NCBI RefSeq assembly: GCF_030944625.1
Contig: NZ_JAUSXY010000001.1
Location: 2,108,001 to 2,172,000 of the forward strand
From: Arthrobacter sp. SLBN-112
Lineage (GTDB): Bacteria; Actinomycetota; Actinomycetes; Actinomycetales; Micrococcaceae
DNA: 64,000 nucleotides
Direction: 5' to 3'
A program made the translations under genes and the position numbers. A model generated the notes under the pieces. That model ran no database searches, was not told the DNA's origin, and worked only from the letters and a program-made list of their open reading frames with translations. Shown in pieces: positions 53,799 through 63,443 of the stretch (position 1 is its first letter; each line of letters opens with the position of its first letter).

Positions 53799-53947
53799 AC
53801 ACAGCGGGACCGACCGGGGGAACAACTGCCGGTCCCGCTGTGTTGGGTAGTATGAAAAGGCGCCGCGCGGCGCCGTGCCAGCCGGCCGCCGTCGGACCTC
53901 CTGCGGAGCTATCCCGGCCGGCTGACGTTTGTTCCCAAAGGAGTTTT
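53799..53947 (+). promoter_or_regulatory. Highly structured leader of ino1
   Basis: Three strong stems in 125 nt: ACACAGCGGGACCG/CGGTCCCGCTGTGT (53799-53812 with 53830-53843, perfect 14 bp), the 16-nt palindrome at 53859-53874, and AGCCGGCCG/CGGCCGGCT (53880-53888 with 53915-53923). TAGTAT (about 53848-53853) may be a -10 box, which would put the last two stems in the mRNA leader. The first stem could be a terminator for the upstream gene, but it has no T tract. Confidence 0.55.
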
Positions 53948-55033
53948 GTGTCTTCACATCCGATTCGTGTTGCAATCGTTGGCGTGGGTAACTGCGCCGC
54001 TTCGCTGGTGCAGGGCGTCCAGTATTACAAGGATGCCGATCCCGCGGAGACCGTTCCTGGCTTGATGCACGTTGAGTTTGGCCAGTACCACGTGGGTGAC
54101 GTTGAGTTCGTTGCCGCGTTTGATGTTGACGGCAAGAAGGTCGGCGTTGACCTTTCCGACGCCATCCTGGCCAGCGAGAACAACACCATCAAGATCGCCG
54201 ACGTCCCGCCCATGGGTGTGACGGTCCAGCGCGGCCACACCTTGGACGGGCTGGGCAAGTACTACCTCGAGACCATCGAGGAATCCACCGAAGAGCCCGT
54301 GGACGTGGTCCAGGCGCTCAAGGACGCCAAGGTTGATGTCCTGGTCTGCTACCTGCCGGTCGGCTCCCAGCAGGCGGCCGAGTTTTACGCCCAGGCCGCG
54401 ATCGACGCCGGCGTGGCGTTCGTGAACGCGCTGCCGGTCTTTATTGCCGGGACGAAGGAGTGGGCGGACAAGTTCACCGCCGCGGGTGTTCCGATCGTCG
54501 GTGATGACATCAAGAGCCAGATTGGTGCCACCATCACGCACCGGGTGATGGCGAAGCTGTTCGAGGACCGGGGCGTGACCCTGGACCGGACGTACCAGCT
54601 GAATGTTGGCGGGAACATGGACTTCAAGAACATGCTCGAGCGTGACCGGCTGGAGTCCAAGAAGATTTCCAAGACCCAGGCGGTGACCTCGAACGTTGAG
54701 GCGGAGCTGGCGGCCAAGGACGTGCACATCGGTCCGTCGGACTATGTGCAGTGGCTGGATGACCGCAAGTGGGCGTTCGTGCGCCTGGAGGGCCGGAACT
54801 TTGGTGACGCCCCGGTGTCGCTGGAGTACAAGCTGGAGGTCTGGGACTCGCCGAACTCGGCCGGTGTGATCATCGACGCGATCCGTGCGGCGAAGATCGG
54901 CTTGGACCGTGGCATTGGCGGCCCGCTGCTGTCCGCGTCGAGCTACTTCATGAAGTCCCCGCCGGAGCAGTTCAATGACGACCTCGCGCGCGAAAAGGTC
55001 GAGGCGTTCATCCGCGGCGACCTCGAACGCTAA
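53948..55033 (+). CDS. ino1: Inositol-3-phosphate synthase
   Basis: 361 residues from GTG 53948 after AAAGGAGTTTT. Makes inositol-3-phosphate from glucose-6-phosphate with NAD (N-terminal [18 protein letters not shown]). This is the short actinobacterial/archaeal form, with [26 protein letters not shown] and the C-terminal [18 protein letters not shown]. Its product feeds phosphatidylinositol and mycothiol; mshA, the next enzyme toward mycothiol, is 3 kb downstream on the other strand. Confidence 0.97.
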   Translation: MSSHPIRVAIVGVGNCAASLVQGVQYYKDADPAETVPGLMHVEFGQYHVGDVEFVAAFDVDGKKVGVDLSDAILASENNTIKIADVPPMGVTVQRGHTLDGLGKYYLETIEESTEEPVDVVQALKDAKVDVLVCYLPVGSQQAAEFYAQAAIDAGVAFVNALPVFIAGTKEWADKFTAAGVPIVGDDIKSQIGATITHRVMAKLFEDRGVTLDRTYQLNVGGNMDFKNMLERDRLESKKISKTQAVTSNVEAELAAKDVHIGPSDYVQWLDDRKWAFVRLEGRNFGDAPVSLEYKLEVWDSPNSAGVIIDAIRAAKIGLDRGIGGPLLSASSYFMKSPPEQFNDDLAREKVEAFIRGDLER

Positions 55034-55047
55034 ACCCTCTCTGGGAT

Positions 55048-55075
55048 GCTCCCTCACCCGCACGGGTGGGGGAGC
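55048..55075 (+). terminator. Terminator-like hairpin after ino1
   Basis: GCTCCCTCACCC (55048-55059) pairs with GGGTGGGGGAGC (55064-55075) with one G-T pair and a 4-nt loop, followed by GTTCCCGTTT. Confidence 0.75.
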
Positions 55076-55090
55076 GTTCCCGTTTAACCA

Positions 55091-55217
55091 CGCCCGCTCA
55101 CGTTTGACCTGTTTTACTCAAACGCCCGCTCACGTTTGGCCTGTTTTGCTCAAACGCCCGCTCACGTTTGGCCTGTTTTACTCAAACGCCCACTCATCCT
55201 TGGCGTATTTTCCGCCC
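55091..55217. repeat. Tandem 32-bp repeat array, left
   Basis: Three units of exactly 32 bp (55091, 55123, 55155), each beginning CGCCCGCTCACGTTTG and ending CTCAAA and differing at one to three positions. A decayed fourth unit starts at 55187. No spacer lies between units, so this is not a CRISPR. The complement of the unit resembles the right-hand array at 56281 with the same 32-bp period. Confidence 0.85.
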
Positions 55218-56211
55218 TTATTTGACGGTGCGATCCTTCATCCTGCGTGGGTCACTCGTGTTGACGAAGCCCGAGGCAGTCACAGGATTGTCGTAGGAAT
55301 TCCTTATGGCCTGCCTGACTCTCTTGAGCGCAGCAGCGAAACCGTCATCCTGATCGGTCTTGTTTACGATGATGACGGCCCAACCGGCCCGTTCGAAGGC
55401 CTTGTCTCTGCGCCGATCGATCCGTCGCTGCGGTTCCAAAAGGTGATGGCCGCCGTCGTACTGAATAGCAACTCTGTGCTGACGAAAGCCGAGATCGGCT
55501 GATGGTGAGCGGCGGTCCCCCGGGCGAAGACCCAATCTGCAACTCCGGTTCAGGAAGGCCAGCGTCAAGCATGGACAATCGAAGGAATGTCTCCGGCGCA
55601 GAGTCCGCCCCTACCCGCATCAGGTCCAGTGCTTGCCGGGCACGGACAACGCCCTGAAGATTTGGATGTCGGGCTACCAAACCCCGTAATTCCTCAAGCG
55701 TTGAGTACGCGCCCTCTCTGCCCTCAAGTTCCGGGCGGGGTATCCGGATGATTTGGTCTCCCATAGCCACCAAATCGTTTAATGGGAGTTGCCGTGCCAT
55801 ATCCAACCACGTCCGGCCCCTGGTGCTGAGCCGAATCCCGTCCACGAACTCAATCTCGCCAGGCTTCACAATGACCCGGTGGCCATGAATTCCTTTTCTC
55901 CGTGCTCCGGGAAAGGCATTGGGTTTGCTGAGGTGCAGCTCGGTGGAATCGGATAGCCACGGAGGCAGGATGGAACTCTGGAGGCGAGCCGCGGTGACAT
56001 GTGAAACCCACGCCCCAGGCGTAGCCTCCGACAGGCTGCGGGCGGCCTCCTCCAGACAGAAGTCCCAATCGGCCGGACGGTAGAGTCTCCGGCTTACATG
56101 CTCAACATCTGTGCGCCGTAAGCGGCTGTACTTTAGCCCTGCGCCCCTGGCGCTCTCGAGAGTGAAAGGGCTGCTGGCCAGGTGAGCTGGCAGGGGCGGG
56201 CGGGATCGCAT
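55218..56211 (-). pseudogene. AbiEi-antitoxin/DUF559-like (Vsr-fold) protein, frameshifted
   Basis: From ATG 56211 the first about 230 residues read like the actinobacterial proteins annotated as AbiEi-type antitoxin domain proteins (WVSHVTAARLQ, IHGHRVIV, STRGRTWLDMARQL). The frame breaks in a G run (CCCCC at 55517-55521, plus strand). The last part, in the next frame to 55218, has SADLGFRQHRVAIQYDGGHH and AFERAGWAVIIV, a DUF559/Vsr-like nuclease core. Taking one base out of the run joins them into about 330 residues. No toxin gene is adjacent, and true antitoxin activity is doubtful. Bounded on both sides by 32-bp repeats. Confidence 0.72.
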
Positions 56212-56280
56212 ACTGCATTCTCATGTAAACAGCCGATGTGCGTCGGAAGTTATCCACAGGCACTCATCAGGCCGGTAGAA

Positions 56281-56390
56281 GGTGAGCGGGGGTTCAGGAA
56301 AAGGCGGCAAAAGGTGAGCGGGGGTTCAGGAAAAGGCGGCAAAAGGTGAGCGGGCGTCAACAAAAGATGTGCCAAAGGTGAGCAGGGGTC
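56281..56390. repeat. Tandem 32-bp repeat array, right
   Basis: Units at 56281, 56313 and 56345, each 32 bp, with a partial fourth at 56377. The first two are identical and begin GGTGAGCGGGGGTTCAGG. The third has GGTGAGCGGGCGTCAAC, closer to the complement of the left array (CGTGAGCGGGCGTTTG). So the two arrays are inverted relatives around one gene. The array runs into the 3' end of fhs. Confidence 0.85.
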
Positions 56391-58065
56391 AGGTGAGGCC
56401 TACCGGGTTGCCGTCGGCGTCCACGTCCATCCGGAGGGCGGCCGGGACGGGTGGGAGGCCGGGCATGGTCATCACGGCGCCGGTGAGCGCAACGATGAAG
56501 CCCGCTCCGGTCTTGGGCAGCAGGTCGCGCACGTGGATGGTAAAGCCTTTGGGGGCGCCCAGGCGGGAGGCATCATCCGTGAAAGAGTATTGGGTCTTGG
56601 CCATGCAGACGGGCAGCCCGCTCCAGCCGTTCCGTTCGATATCGGCAAGGCGTTTCAAAGCCGGCACGGAGAAGTCCACCCCGTCTGCCCCGTAGATTTC
56701 CTGTGCAATGGTCCGGATCTTGTCCTCCACCGACAGGTCCAGCGCGTACAAATGCCGGAATTTGCTGGGAGCGTCAACCGCCTGCGCCACCAGCGCCGCG
56801 AGCTCGTCACCGCCGTCGCCCCCGCCGCCCCGGCCCCACACGTCGGCAACAGCGGCGCGCACACCTTCAGCCGCGCACCAGGCCAGCAGCCAGTCGAGTT
56901 CCTCCGGCGAATCGGACGAGAACTTGTTGATGGCCACCACCGGCGTGACCCCGAACTTCTCCACGTTGTGGACGTGCCGGCGCAGGTTGGCCACGCCTGC
57001 CTCAAGCGCGGCCAGGTCCGGGCGGGTCAACGAGTCCTTGGCCACGCCGCCCTGCATTTTGAGGGCCCGCACCGTCGCCACCACCACGACGGCGGAAGGC
57101 GCCAGGCCGCCGTACCGGGCCTTGATGTCCATGAATTTCTCGGCCCCCAGGTCGGCCCCGAAACCGGCTTCCGTCACCACCAGGTCCGCGAGCCGCCGGG
57201 CCGTCTGGGTGGCAATGAGCGAGTTGCAGCCGTGCGCGATATTGGCGAAAGGACCGCCGTGCACCAGGGCAGGAGTCCCCGCGATGGTCTGCACCAGGTT
57301 GGGCTTGACCGCCTCCTTCAGGAGAAGCGTCAACGCACCCTCCACGCCCAGGTCCGCCACCGTCACCGGCGTCCGGTCATAGGTGTAGCCGAACGTGATC
57401 CGGCCCAGCCGCGTCCGCAAATCCGACAGGTCCGTGGCCAGGCAGAAGACGGCCATGACCTCGGACGCCACCGTGATATCGAACCCGTCCTGCCGGGGCA
57501 CCCCCTGCGTCGGACCGCCCAGCCCGATGACCACCTCGCGCAGGGACCGGTCGTTCATGTCCAGCACGCGCTTGAACGTCATCCGGCGCGGATCGATGTT
57601 CAGGGCGTTGCCCTGGTAGATGTGGTTGTCCACCAACGCCATGAGCGCGTTGTTGGCCGAGGTGATGGCATGGAAGTCGCCGGTGAAGTGCAGGTTGATC
57701 TCATCCATGGGCAGCACCTGCGAGTAACCCCCGCCCGTGGCGCCGCCCTTCATCCCGAGCACCGGTCCGAGGGATGGCTCCCGCAGCGCGATCATCACCT
57801 TGTGACCGGCCCGGGCCAAGGAATCGGCCAGTCCCACCGTGGTGGTGGATTTGCCTTCCCCGGCCGGGGTGGGGGACATGGCGGACACGAGCACCACCTT
57901 GCCGTGCGGAGCAGGGGCCTCGAGCCTGGCCGGATCGATCTTCGCCTTGTACCGCCCGTACAGTTCCAGGGCGTCCGCGTTGATCCCCGCCGCAGCCGCG
58001 ATCTCCCCGATGGGCCGGATCCGGGCAGCCCGCGCAATCTCAAGATCTGAAGGGAGACCAGACAT
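56389..58065 (-). CDS. fhs: Formate-tetrahydrofolate ligase
   Basis: 558 residues from ATG 58065 after AGGAAAGGACAAGG. It makes 10-formyl-THF from formate with ATP for one-carbon supply. P-loop [43 protein letters not shown] and the C-terminal [14 protein letters not shown] are diagnostic. It lies 120 nt after mshA on the same strand; the two functions are unrelated. Confidence 0.97.
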   Translation of the reverse strand: MSGLPSDLEIARAARIRPIGEIAAAAGINADALELYGRYKAKIDPARLEAPAPHGKVVLVSAMSPTPAGEGKSTTTVGLADSLARAGHKVMIALREPSLGPVLGMKGGATGGGYSQVLPMDEINLHFTGDFHAITSANNALMALVDNHIYQGNALNIDPRRMTFKRVLDMNDRSLREVVIGLGGPTQGVPRQDGFDITVASEVMAVFCLATDLSDLRTRLGRITFGYTYDRTPVTVADLGVEGALTLLLKEAVKPNLVQTIAGTPALVHGGPFANIAHGCNSLIATQTARRLADLVVTEAGFGADLGAEKFMDIKARYGGLAPSAVVVVATVRALKMQGGVAKDSLTRPDLAALEAGVANLRRHVHNVEKFGVTPVVAINKFSSDSPEELDWLLAWCAAEGVRAAVADVWGRGGGGDGGDELAALVAQAVDAPSKFRHLYALDLSVEDKIRTIAQEIYGADGVDFSVPALKRLADIERNGWSGLPVCMAKTQYSFTDDASRLGAPKGFTIHVRDLLPKTGAGFIVALTGAVMTMPGLPPVPAALRMDVDADGNPVGLT

Positions 58066-58185
58066 CCTTGTCCTTTCCTGTACCGGCCGGCGCCGGACAC
58101 CTGCCCCTAAGCTAACAGCACCCGGGCAAGCTGCGGAGGAACAGCGGCCCGGGGAAATGGCTTTCGTAGGAGCAGCGGAAGGACG

Positions 58186-59451
58186 TCAGGAAGCGGGTAC
58201 GGCCGGGGCGAGGCGGTGCCCCGAGTAATGGTCGACGGCGGCATGGTAGCTTTCGAGCGTTATGGCGGCAGTGCGCTGCCAGCCGGAGCTCTGGGCACGG
58301 ATGGCGGCCGCCCGGCCCAGGTCCTCGCGGGTCGCGGGGTCGTCATACAGGGCTTCGAGTGCATCCGCCCAGTCCGCGGCATGGTGCCCGTCCACCAGGA
58401 GCCCGGTCCGGCCGTGGAAGATTGCGCGGGACAGGCCGCCCACGCGGGTGGCCACCACGGGCGTGCCGCAGGCTTGGGCCTCCAGCGCCACCAGCCCGAA
58501 GGATTCACTGAAGGAAGGCATCACCACGACGTCGGCCGCGCGGAACCAGGAGGCAAGCTCAGGTGCCTTCACCGGCGGAAGCTGCGTGACGACGTTGTCC
58601 ATTCCCGCCTCCGCAACCAGGCAGCGGAGGTTGAATTCCTTGTTGCCGCTCAAGGCACCCAGGATGGTGACCCGAAGGTCGATGTCCGGGCGGCGTTTCC
58701 GCAGCAGCGCCGCGGCCTTGACCAGGACCTGTGGACCTTTGAGCCGCTGGATGCGGCCGGCGAATACCAGGTGGAAGGTATCAGGGCTGATGCCATGCTG
58801 CGCCCTGGACCGCGACCGGAACGCCGGGGTGAAGGTGCTCAGGTCCACCCCGGGCGGCGCGATATCGATTTGGTCGTAGGTGGCGCCGTAGTGGGACACC
58901 AGTTCGGCGGCCTCGGAACTGGTGTTGGCGATGAGCCTGGCCGCGCCCTCCACGATGCGGTGCTCGCCCAACTCGCGCCGGCGGGGTTCAGGCTGTTCGC
59001 CGGACTCCAGCAGCAGGTTCTTCACCTTGGCCATGGTGTGCATGGTGTGCACCAGCGGCACGTCCCAGAGCCGCGACAGTTCCAGCCCGGCGATCCCCGA
59101 CACCCAGTAGTGCGAATGGATGACGTCGTACCGTCCGTGCGGCTGGCGGCGGCGGATCTGCTCGATTTCCGCCACCATGGCGTGCAGCAACCCGGGAAGC
59201 TCCTCCTTGGGGACCTTGGTGGGCGGGCCGGCCAGGACGTTGTGTACGCACACGCCGGGATCAGGGTGTTCGACGGCGGGCTGGTCGGCGGAGGTGGCAC
59301 GCGTGAAGATCTCCACCTCAACACCCGCCTCTGCCAGCGCCGAGGCCAGCTCTCGGATGTAGACGTTCATCCCCCCGGCGTCACCGGACCCCGGCTGTTC
59401 CATGGGGGAGGTGTGGAGGGAGAGTAAAGCGACCCTGCGGATCAGCGCCAC
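58186..59451 (-). CDS. mshA: D-inositol-3-phosphate glycosyltransferase
   Basis: 421 residues from GTG 59451, with GGAGG just upstream; the open frame beyond this lies opposite the GH4 gene. It is a GT4 enzyme that joins GlcNAc from UDP-GlcNAc to inositol-3-phosphate, the first committed step of mycothiol. It has SGDAGGMNVYIRELASALA, HSHYWVSG, the donor-site EX7E in SFSESFGLVALEAQACG and GLLVDGH. UDP-GlcNAc (glmS, glmM) and inositol phosphate (ino1) genes are all in this window. A weak -10-like TTATCG lies upstream in the 76-nt gap. Confidence 0.96.
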   Translation of the reverse strand: MALIRRVALLSLHTSPMEQPGSGDAGGMNVYIRELASALAEAGVEVEIFTRATSADQPAVEHPDPGVCVHNVLAGPPTKVPKEELPGLLHAMVAEIEQIRRRQPHGRYDVIHSHYWVSGIAGLELSRLWDVPLVHTMHTMAKVKNLLLESGEQPEPRRRELGEHRIVEGAARLIANTSSEAAELVSHYGATYDQIDIAPPGVDLSTFTPAFRSRSRAQHGISPDTFHLVFAGRIQRLKGPQVLVKAAALLRKRRPDIDLRVTILGALSGNKEFNLRCLVAEAGMDNVVTQLPPVKAPELASWFRAADVVVMPSFSESFGLVALEAQACGTPVVATRVGGLSRAIFHGRTGLLVDGHHAADWADALEALYDDPATREDLGRAAAIRAQSSGWQRTAAITLESYHAAVDHYSGHRLAPAVPAS

Positions 59452-59527
59452 GGGACCTCCTTCCGGCCACCGGCGCGCGTCAGCGGAGCCGGTCGAGAGC
59501 ACATTCGATAAAACACTACTCCTTCGC

Positions 59528-60970
59528 TCAACGCCCGCCGCCCGCCAAAATCTTCCCCAGCGCCGGAAACGCCTCCTCGTAGCCTGCCAGCAGCCCGGTG
59601 GCCAGGTCCGGCGACGCCACGAGCGGGTGCCGGGCAAAGGCCTGCAGGGCGGACTCGCGGCCGCCGCTGGTCGCGGCCAGGACCGTGAGCCGTTCCACTT
59701 CCTTGACCTGCCGGAGCAGTTCGAGCTGCGGGTCGCCCGGCTCCTGCTGGGGCAGCGGGGCGGCGCCGGCGGGTGTGACGGTGCAGGGAACCTCGACGAC
59801 GGCGTCCGCGGGCAGTCCGGGTATGGCCGGTTGCGGAACACCAGGGACTGCCGGGGCCGGCAGGAAAGCGTTGCGTTCCGGGGCCGCTTCAGCGGGTTCG
59901 ACGGCGGGCGGAAGGGCGTTGCGGGTGTTGAGGATCAGCTGCGTGTCCCCGCCGCCCCCGAGGGCCTTCATGGCTGCGAGGGCAACACGCTCATAGCCGC
60001 CTCCGGCCAGGTCCTCCTCGTTCCGGCGCTCGCCGGCACCCCGGGCCTCGGCCAGGTAGCCTTCCTCCCGGGACCGGCGCGCCTCCTCCCACAGCCGGTA
60101 GGCGTCCGGACCGGCCGCGGCAAGCCGGGGATACAGCTCCTGCTGCTGGTTGTGGATGGCCTCGCCGCGGGTCTGCGCCATGGCCTGCATCGCCTGCCGT
60201 GCGGCGTCGCGCCGATAGTAGTAGTACAGGTATTCGTTGGGGAGCATGCCCAGGCGGCCCAGGAACGGCTGCGGGAACAGCCTGCCCTCTTCGAACGACC
60301 GGAGGGCCGGCGCGTTGGCCAGCAGGTCCGGCAACACGTCCCGGCCGCCGGACTCCAGCCGGTACAGCCAACCCAGGTGGTTCAGACCGTAGTAGCCCAC
60401 CCCGTCCAACCGTCCCTCCGCCAGGGGGACACCGGCGGCCCCGGCAGCCCGCTGCACCAGGCCTCCGGCGGAGTCGCAGATTCCGATGACCCTGTGCCCC
60501 AGCACGGGGAGCAGTGCCTCCGTGACCATCCCTGCGGGGTTGGTGAAATTGATCAGCCACGCGTCCGGACAGTGTTCCCGCATCAGGCGGGCCAGGTCCA
60601 GCATCGGCGGAATGGTCCGCAGGGCGTAGGAGATCCCGCCGGCTCCCGTGGTTTCCTGGCCCAGCAGCCCAAGGCCCTGCGCCACCTTTTCATCGGCAAT
60701 CCGGCCGGCCGTGCCGCCGGGCCGGATCGCGGCGAACACCATGGTGGTGCCGGCCAAGTCGCCGGCAAGATCTGTGGTGGCGTGCACGGGAAGGCGGGCA
60801 CCCGGGCCGGCGGGCATACTGGCCAGGACCGCGCTGACGGCCCTGAGCCGGGCGGGATCGACGTCGTAGAGCACCACCTCGGTGACCAGCCCGGAAAAGC
60901 GGCCGGACGTCAGTGCCCGGTATATCAAAGGCACGCGGAAACCCCCGCCGCCCGCAATCAGAAGCCGCAT
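59528..60970 (-). CDS. 6-phospho-beta-glucosidase, GH4 family
   Basis: 480 residues from ATG 60970 (MRLLIAGGGGFRVPLIYRAL); the upstream ATG at 61009 is less likely. GH4 enzymes use NAD and a divalent metal in a redox hydrolysis. The Rossmann motif GGGGFR, LINFTNPAGMVTEAL, metal-ligand Cys in GICDSAGG and His in YGLNHLGWL are visible. C-terminal low-complexity stretches (PAVEPAEAAPE) are unusual. Divergent to the PfkB kinase, which suggests a sugar-use pair, though no PTS or ABC genes are beside it. Confidence 0.87.
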   Translation of the reverse strand: MRLLIAGGGGFRVPLIYRALTSGRFSGLVTEVVLYDVDPARLRAVSAVLASMPAGPGARLPVHATTDLAGDLAGTTMVFAAIRPGGTAGRIADEKVAQGLGLLGQETTGAGGISYALRTIPPMLDLARLMREHCPDAWLINFTNPAGMVTEALLPVLGHRVIGICDSAGGLVQRAAGAAGVPLAEGRLDGVGYYGLNHLGWLYRLESGGRDVLPDLLANAPALRSFEEGRLFPQPFLGRLGMLPNEYLYYYYRRDAARQAMQAMAQTRGEAIHNQQQELYPRLAAAGPDAYRLWEEARRSREEGYLAEARGAGERRNEEDLAGGGYERVALAAMKALGGGGDTQLILNTRNALPPAVEPAEAAPERNAFLPAPAVPGVPQPAIPGLPADAVVEVPCTVTPAGAAPLPQQEPGDPQLELLRQVKEVERLTVLAATSGGRESALQAFARHPLVASPDLATGLLAGYEEAFPALGKILAGGGR

Positions 60971-61061
60971 ACCATGCAGTCTAGGACCCCGCCCCGACAG
61001 CTTGCCCACACCGTTCCTGCGCCCCTACCGCAGCAGGGCGCCACGGCGTATTGTGCCGAAC

Positions 61062-62153
61062 ATGGACGCGATCCCCGCACGCCCGTTCGACCCCCTGGCC
61101 GCCGTCCGTTCACCCGTCGAGCCGGGATTCGATCTGCTGCTGGCCGGGACGGTTTTCCAGGACATCATCTTCACCGGCCTGGCGCACGGGCCCGAGCCCG
61201 GCACGGAAATCTGGAGCGACGGTATGGGCAGCTGCCCCGGCGGGGTGGCGAACCAGGCCATCGCCGCTGCCAGGCTGGGCCTGCGCACCGGGCTGGCGGC
61301 AGCTTTCGGCGACGACGGATACGGGGACTTTAACTGGAAAATCCTGTCCAGCCAGGAACATGTGGACCTCAGCCTCTCCCGCCGCGTCCCCGGTTGGCAT
61401 TCCCCGGTGACGGTATCCCTGTGCGTGGACCAGGACCGGTCAATGGTCACCCACGGGCATTCAGCCCCGGTGACCAACTCCGAGCTGATCGGAGACCCGC
61501 CCCCGGCGCTCGCCGGCATCGCGGAGCTGGGCGTGGAAGTGGAACCTTGGGCCAAGGCGGCCCACGCGGCCGGAGTCCGGCTGTTCGGCGACGTGGGCTG
61601 GGATCCCAGCGGGGAGTGGGCGCCGGTGCGGCTCGAGAACCTGCAGCACTTCTACGCCTTCCTGCCCAACCAGCGCGAGGCCATGGCGTTCACCGGAAAG
61701 GACAACCCTTGGAGTGCCCTCTACGCCCTGGCGGACCGTGTTCCGGTCGCTGTGGTGACGCTCGGGGCCCAAGGGGCCATGGCGGTTGATTCCCAAACCG
61801 GGGAGGAGGAATGGGTGCCGTCCCTTCCGGTCAAGGCGCATGACCCCACCGGCGCCGGCGACTGCTTCGACGCCGCGTTCATCGTGGGCACCCTGGCCGG
61901 CTGGCCGCTGGGGGACCGGCTGCGGTTTGCCAACCTGTGCGCCTCGTTGGCGGTCCAGGAGGTGGGCGGATCCCTGGCAGCCCCGGGCTGGGGGGACATC
62001 GCCGACTGGTGGAAACGCGCCAATGCCCGCCCCGAACGGCAGACGAGCCAGTGGCTGCGGCGCTTTGGATTCCTCGCGGACATCGTCCAGGACGTGCCCC
62101 TCGCTGCCCAGCGCAGGGCGGCCGCCACCATCGCGCACCTGTCTGACGCCTGA
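61062..62153 (+). CDS. PfkB-family carbohydrate kinase
   Basis: 363 residues from ATG 61062. A ribokinase-fold kinase with GSCPGGVANQAIAAARLG near the N-terminus and the catalytic DPTGAGDCFDAAFIVGTLAG at about 260-280. The substrate cannot be told; the divergent GH4 glycosidase hints at a sugar released from a glycoside. Upstream in-frame codons back to 60882 overlap the GH4 gene and lack homology. Confidence 0.9.
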   Translation: MDAIPARPFDPLAAVRSPVEPGFDLLLAGTVFQDIIFTGLAHGPEPGTEIWSDGMGSCPGGVANQAIAAARLGLRTGLAAAFGDDGYGDFNWKILSSQEHVDLSLSRRVPGWHSPVTVSLCVDQDRSMVTHGHSAPVTNSELIGDPPPALAGIAELGVEVEPWAKAAHAAGVRLFGDVGWDPSGEWAPVRLENLQHFYAFLPNQREAMAFTGKDNPWSALYALADRVPVAVVTLGAQGAMAVDSQTGEEEWVPSLPVKAHDPTGAGDCFDAAFIVGTLAGWPLGDRLRFANLCASLAVQEVGGSLAAPGWGDIADWWKRANARPERQTSQWLRRFGFLADIVQDVPLAAQRRAAATIAHLSDA

Positions 62154-62207
62154 AGTGCGGAGGCTGCCGATTATTCGGCGCGAAGTGCCCGCACTAGAAT
62201 CACTTAG

Positions 62208-63443
62208 GTGACTTACCCCGCAACAACCGGTGAATTCAGTGCTGCCTCCGGGCCGGACCCCCGCCACGAACGGTCCGCCGTGATCGACCTGGACGCCATC
62301 CGGCACAACGTCCGCCGGCTCGCCGACGCTGCTTCCCCCGCGAAAGTCATGGCCGTGGTCAAGGCCGACGCCTACGGGCATGGCGCCGTTCCCGTGGCCC
62401 GCGCCGCCCTGCAGGCCGGCGCATCCTGGCTGGGGGTGGCCCACATCTCCGAGGCCCTCGCGCTCCGGGCCGCCGGCATCGACGCGCCGCTGCTGGCCTG
62501 GCTGCACACCACCGACAGCAACTTCGGGGCCGCCGTTGCCGCCGGCGTCGACATTGGCTGCTCGGGGTGGGAACTGGAGCGGATCGTTGCCGCAGCCAGG
62601 GACCAGGAGCGTCCGGCCCGGGTCCACCTCAAGGTGGACACGGGGCTTGGGCGCAACGGAGCCACCCCCGAAGCCTGGGACCGTCTGGTGGGCGAAGCCG
62701 TGGAGTACCAGGACCAGGGGCTGCTGCGCGTGGTGGGAATCTTCTCCCACCTGGCCGTGGCTGATGAGCCGGAGCGCCCTGAAACGGATGACCAATTGGC
62801 GGCTTTCCGGGAAGCGCTGGCCATCGCTGAGGACGCGGGCGTGGACCCGGAAGTCCGGCACCTGGCCAACACCCCCGCCACTTTGTCCCGGCCGGACACC
62901 CACTTTGACCTGGTGCGGGTTGGCCTGGGCATGTACGGGCTCTCGCCGTTCGAGGGGCAGACGTCCGCGGAGCTCGGCCTGCGCCCGGCCATGACGCTGC
63001 GCACGCTGGTATCCCAGTGCAAGTCGGTCCCCGCCGGTCAGGGGGTCTCCTACGGCCTGCACTACCGGACCCGGGAGGCCAGCACCCTGGCATTGATTCC
63101 GCTGGGCTATGCCGACGGCGTCCCGCGCGTCGCCACCGGCGGCCCCGTCCGCGTGGCCGGGAAGACCTACCCGGTGGTGGGGCGGATCGCCATGGACCAG
63201 ATGGTCATCGACCTCGGGCCGGAGGCCGTGGGTTCCAGCCTGCTCGGTGCCGAAGCGGAGCTTTTCGGAGACGGTGCGGACGGCGGCCCCACGGCTGACG
63301 ACTGGGCGCAGGCCGCCGGGACCATCAACTACGAGATCGTGACCCGCATCAGCCCCCGCGTTCCGCGCCGTTTCATCAACGAGGACCAGCAGGCCGGCAG
63401 CAGCCCCGGCCTGGCGGGCTTGCCCGGAACGGCAGGGGCATGA
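62208..63443 (+). CDS. alr: Alanine racemase
   Basis: 411 residues from GTG 62208. Makes D-Ala for peptidoglycan. The PLP lysine is in AVVKADAYGHGAVPVA, the catalytic Tyr region is GVSYGLHYRT, and IAMDQMVIDLG is conserved. The first 25 residues are a variable extension. The stop overlaps tsaE by 4 nt. alr-tsaE is a usual actinobacterial pair. Confidence 0.96.
   Translation: MTYPATTGEFSAASGPDPRHERSAVIDLDAIRHNVRRLADAASPAKVMAVVKADAYGHGAVPVARAALQAGASWLGVAHISEALALRAAGIDAPLLAWLHTTDSNFGAAVAAGVDIGCSGWELERIVAAARDQERPARVHLKVDTGLGRNGATPEAWDRLVGEAVEYQDQGLLRVVGIFSHLAVADEPERPETDDQLAAFREALAIAEDAGVDPEVRHLANTPATLSRPDTHFDLVRVGLGMYGLSPFEGQTSAELGLRPAMTLRTLVSQCKSVPAGQGVSYGLHYRTREASTLALIPLGYADGVPRVATGGPVRVAGKTYPVVGRIAMDQMVIDLGPEAVGSSLLGAEAELFGDGADGGPTADDWAQAAGTINYEIVTRISPRVPRRFINEDQQAGSSPGLAGLPGTAGA

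Noticed and set aside
55218..56211. AbiE toxin-antitoxin pair
   Set aside because: No AbiEii nucleotidyltransferase gene is adjacent; only an antitoxin-like N-terminal domain joined to a nuclease-like core is seen.
55091..56390. CRISPR arrays
   Set aside because: Units are directly adjacent with no spacers, only three to four copies, and no cas genes are present.
59452..59841. N-terminal extension of mshA
   Set aside because: Overlaps the GH4 gene end and is Pro/Arg-rich; GTG 59451 has GGAGG before it.
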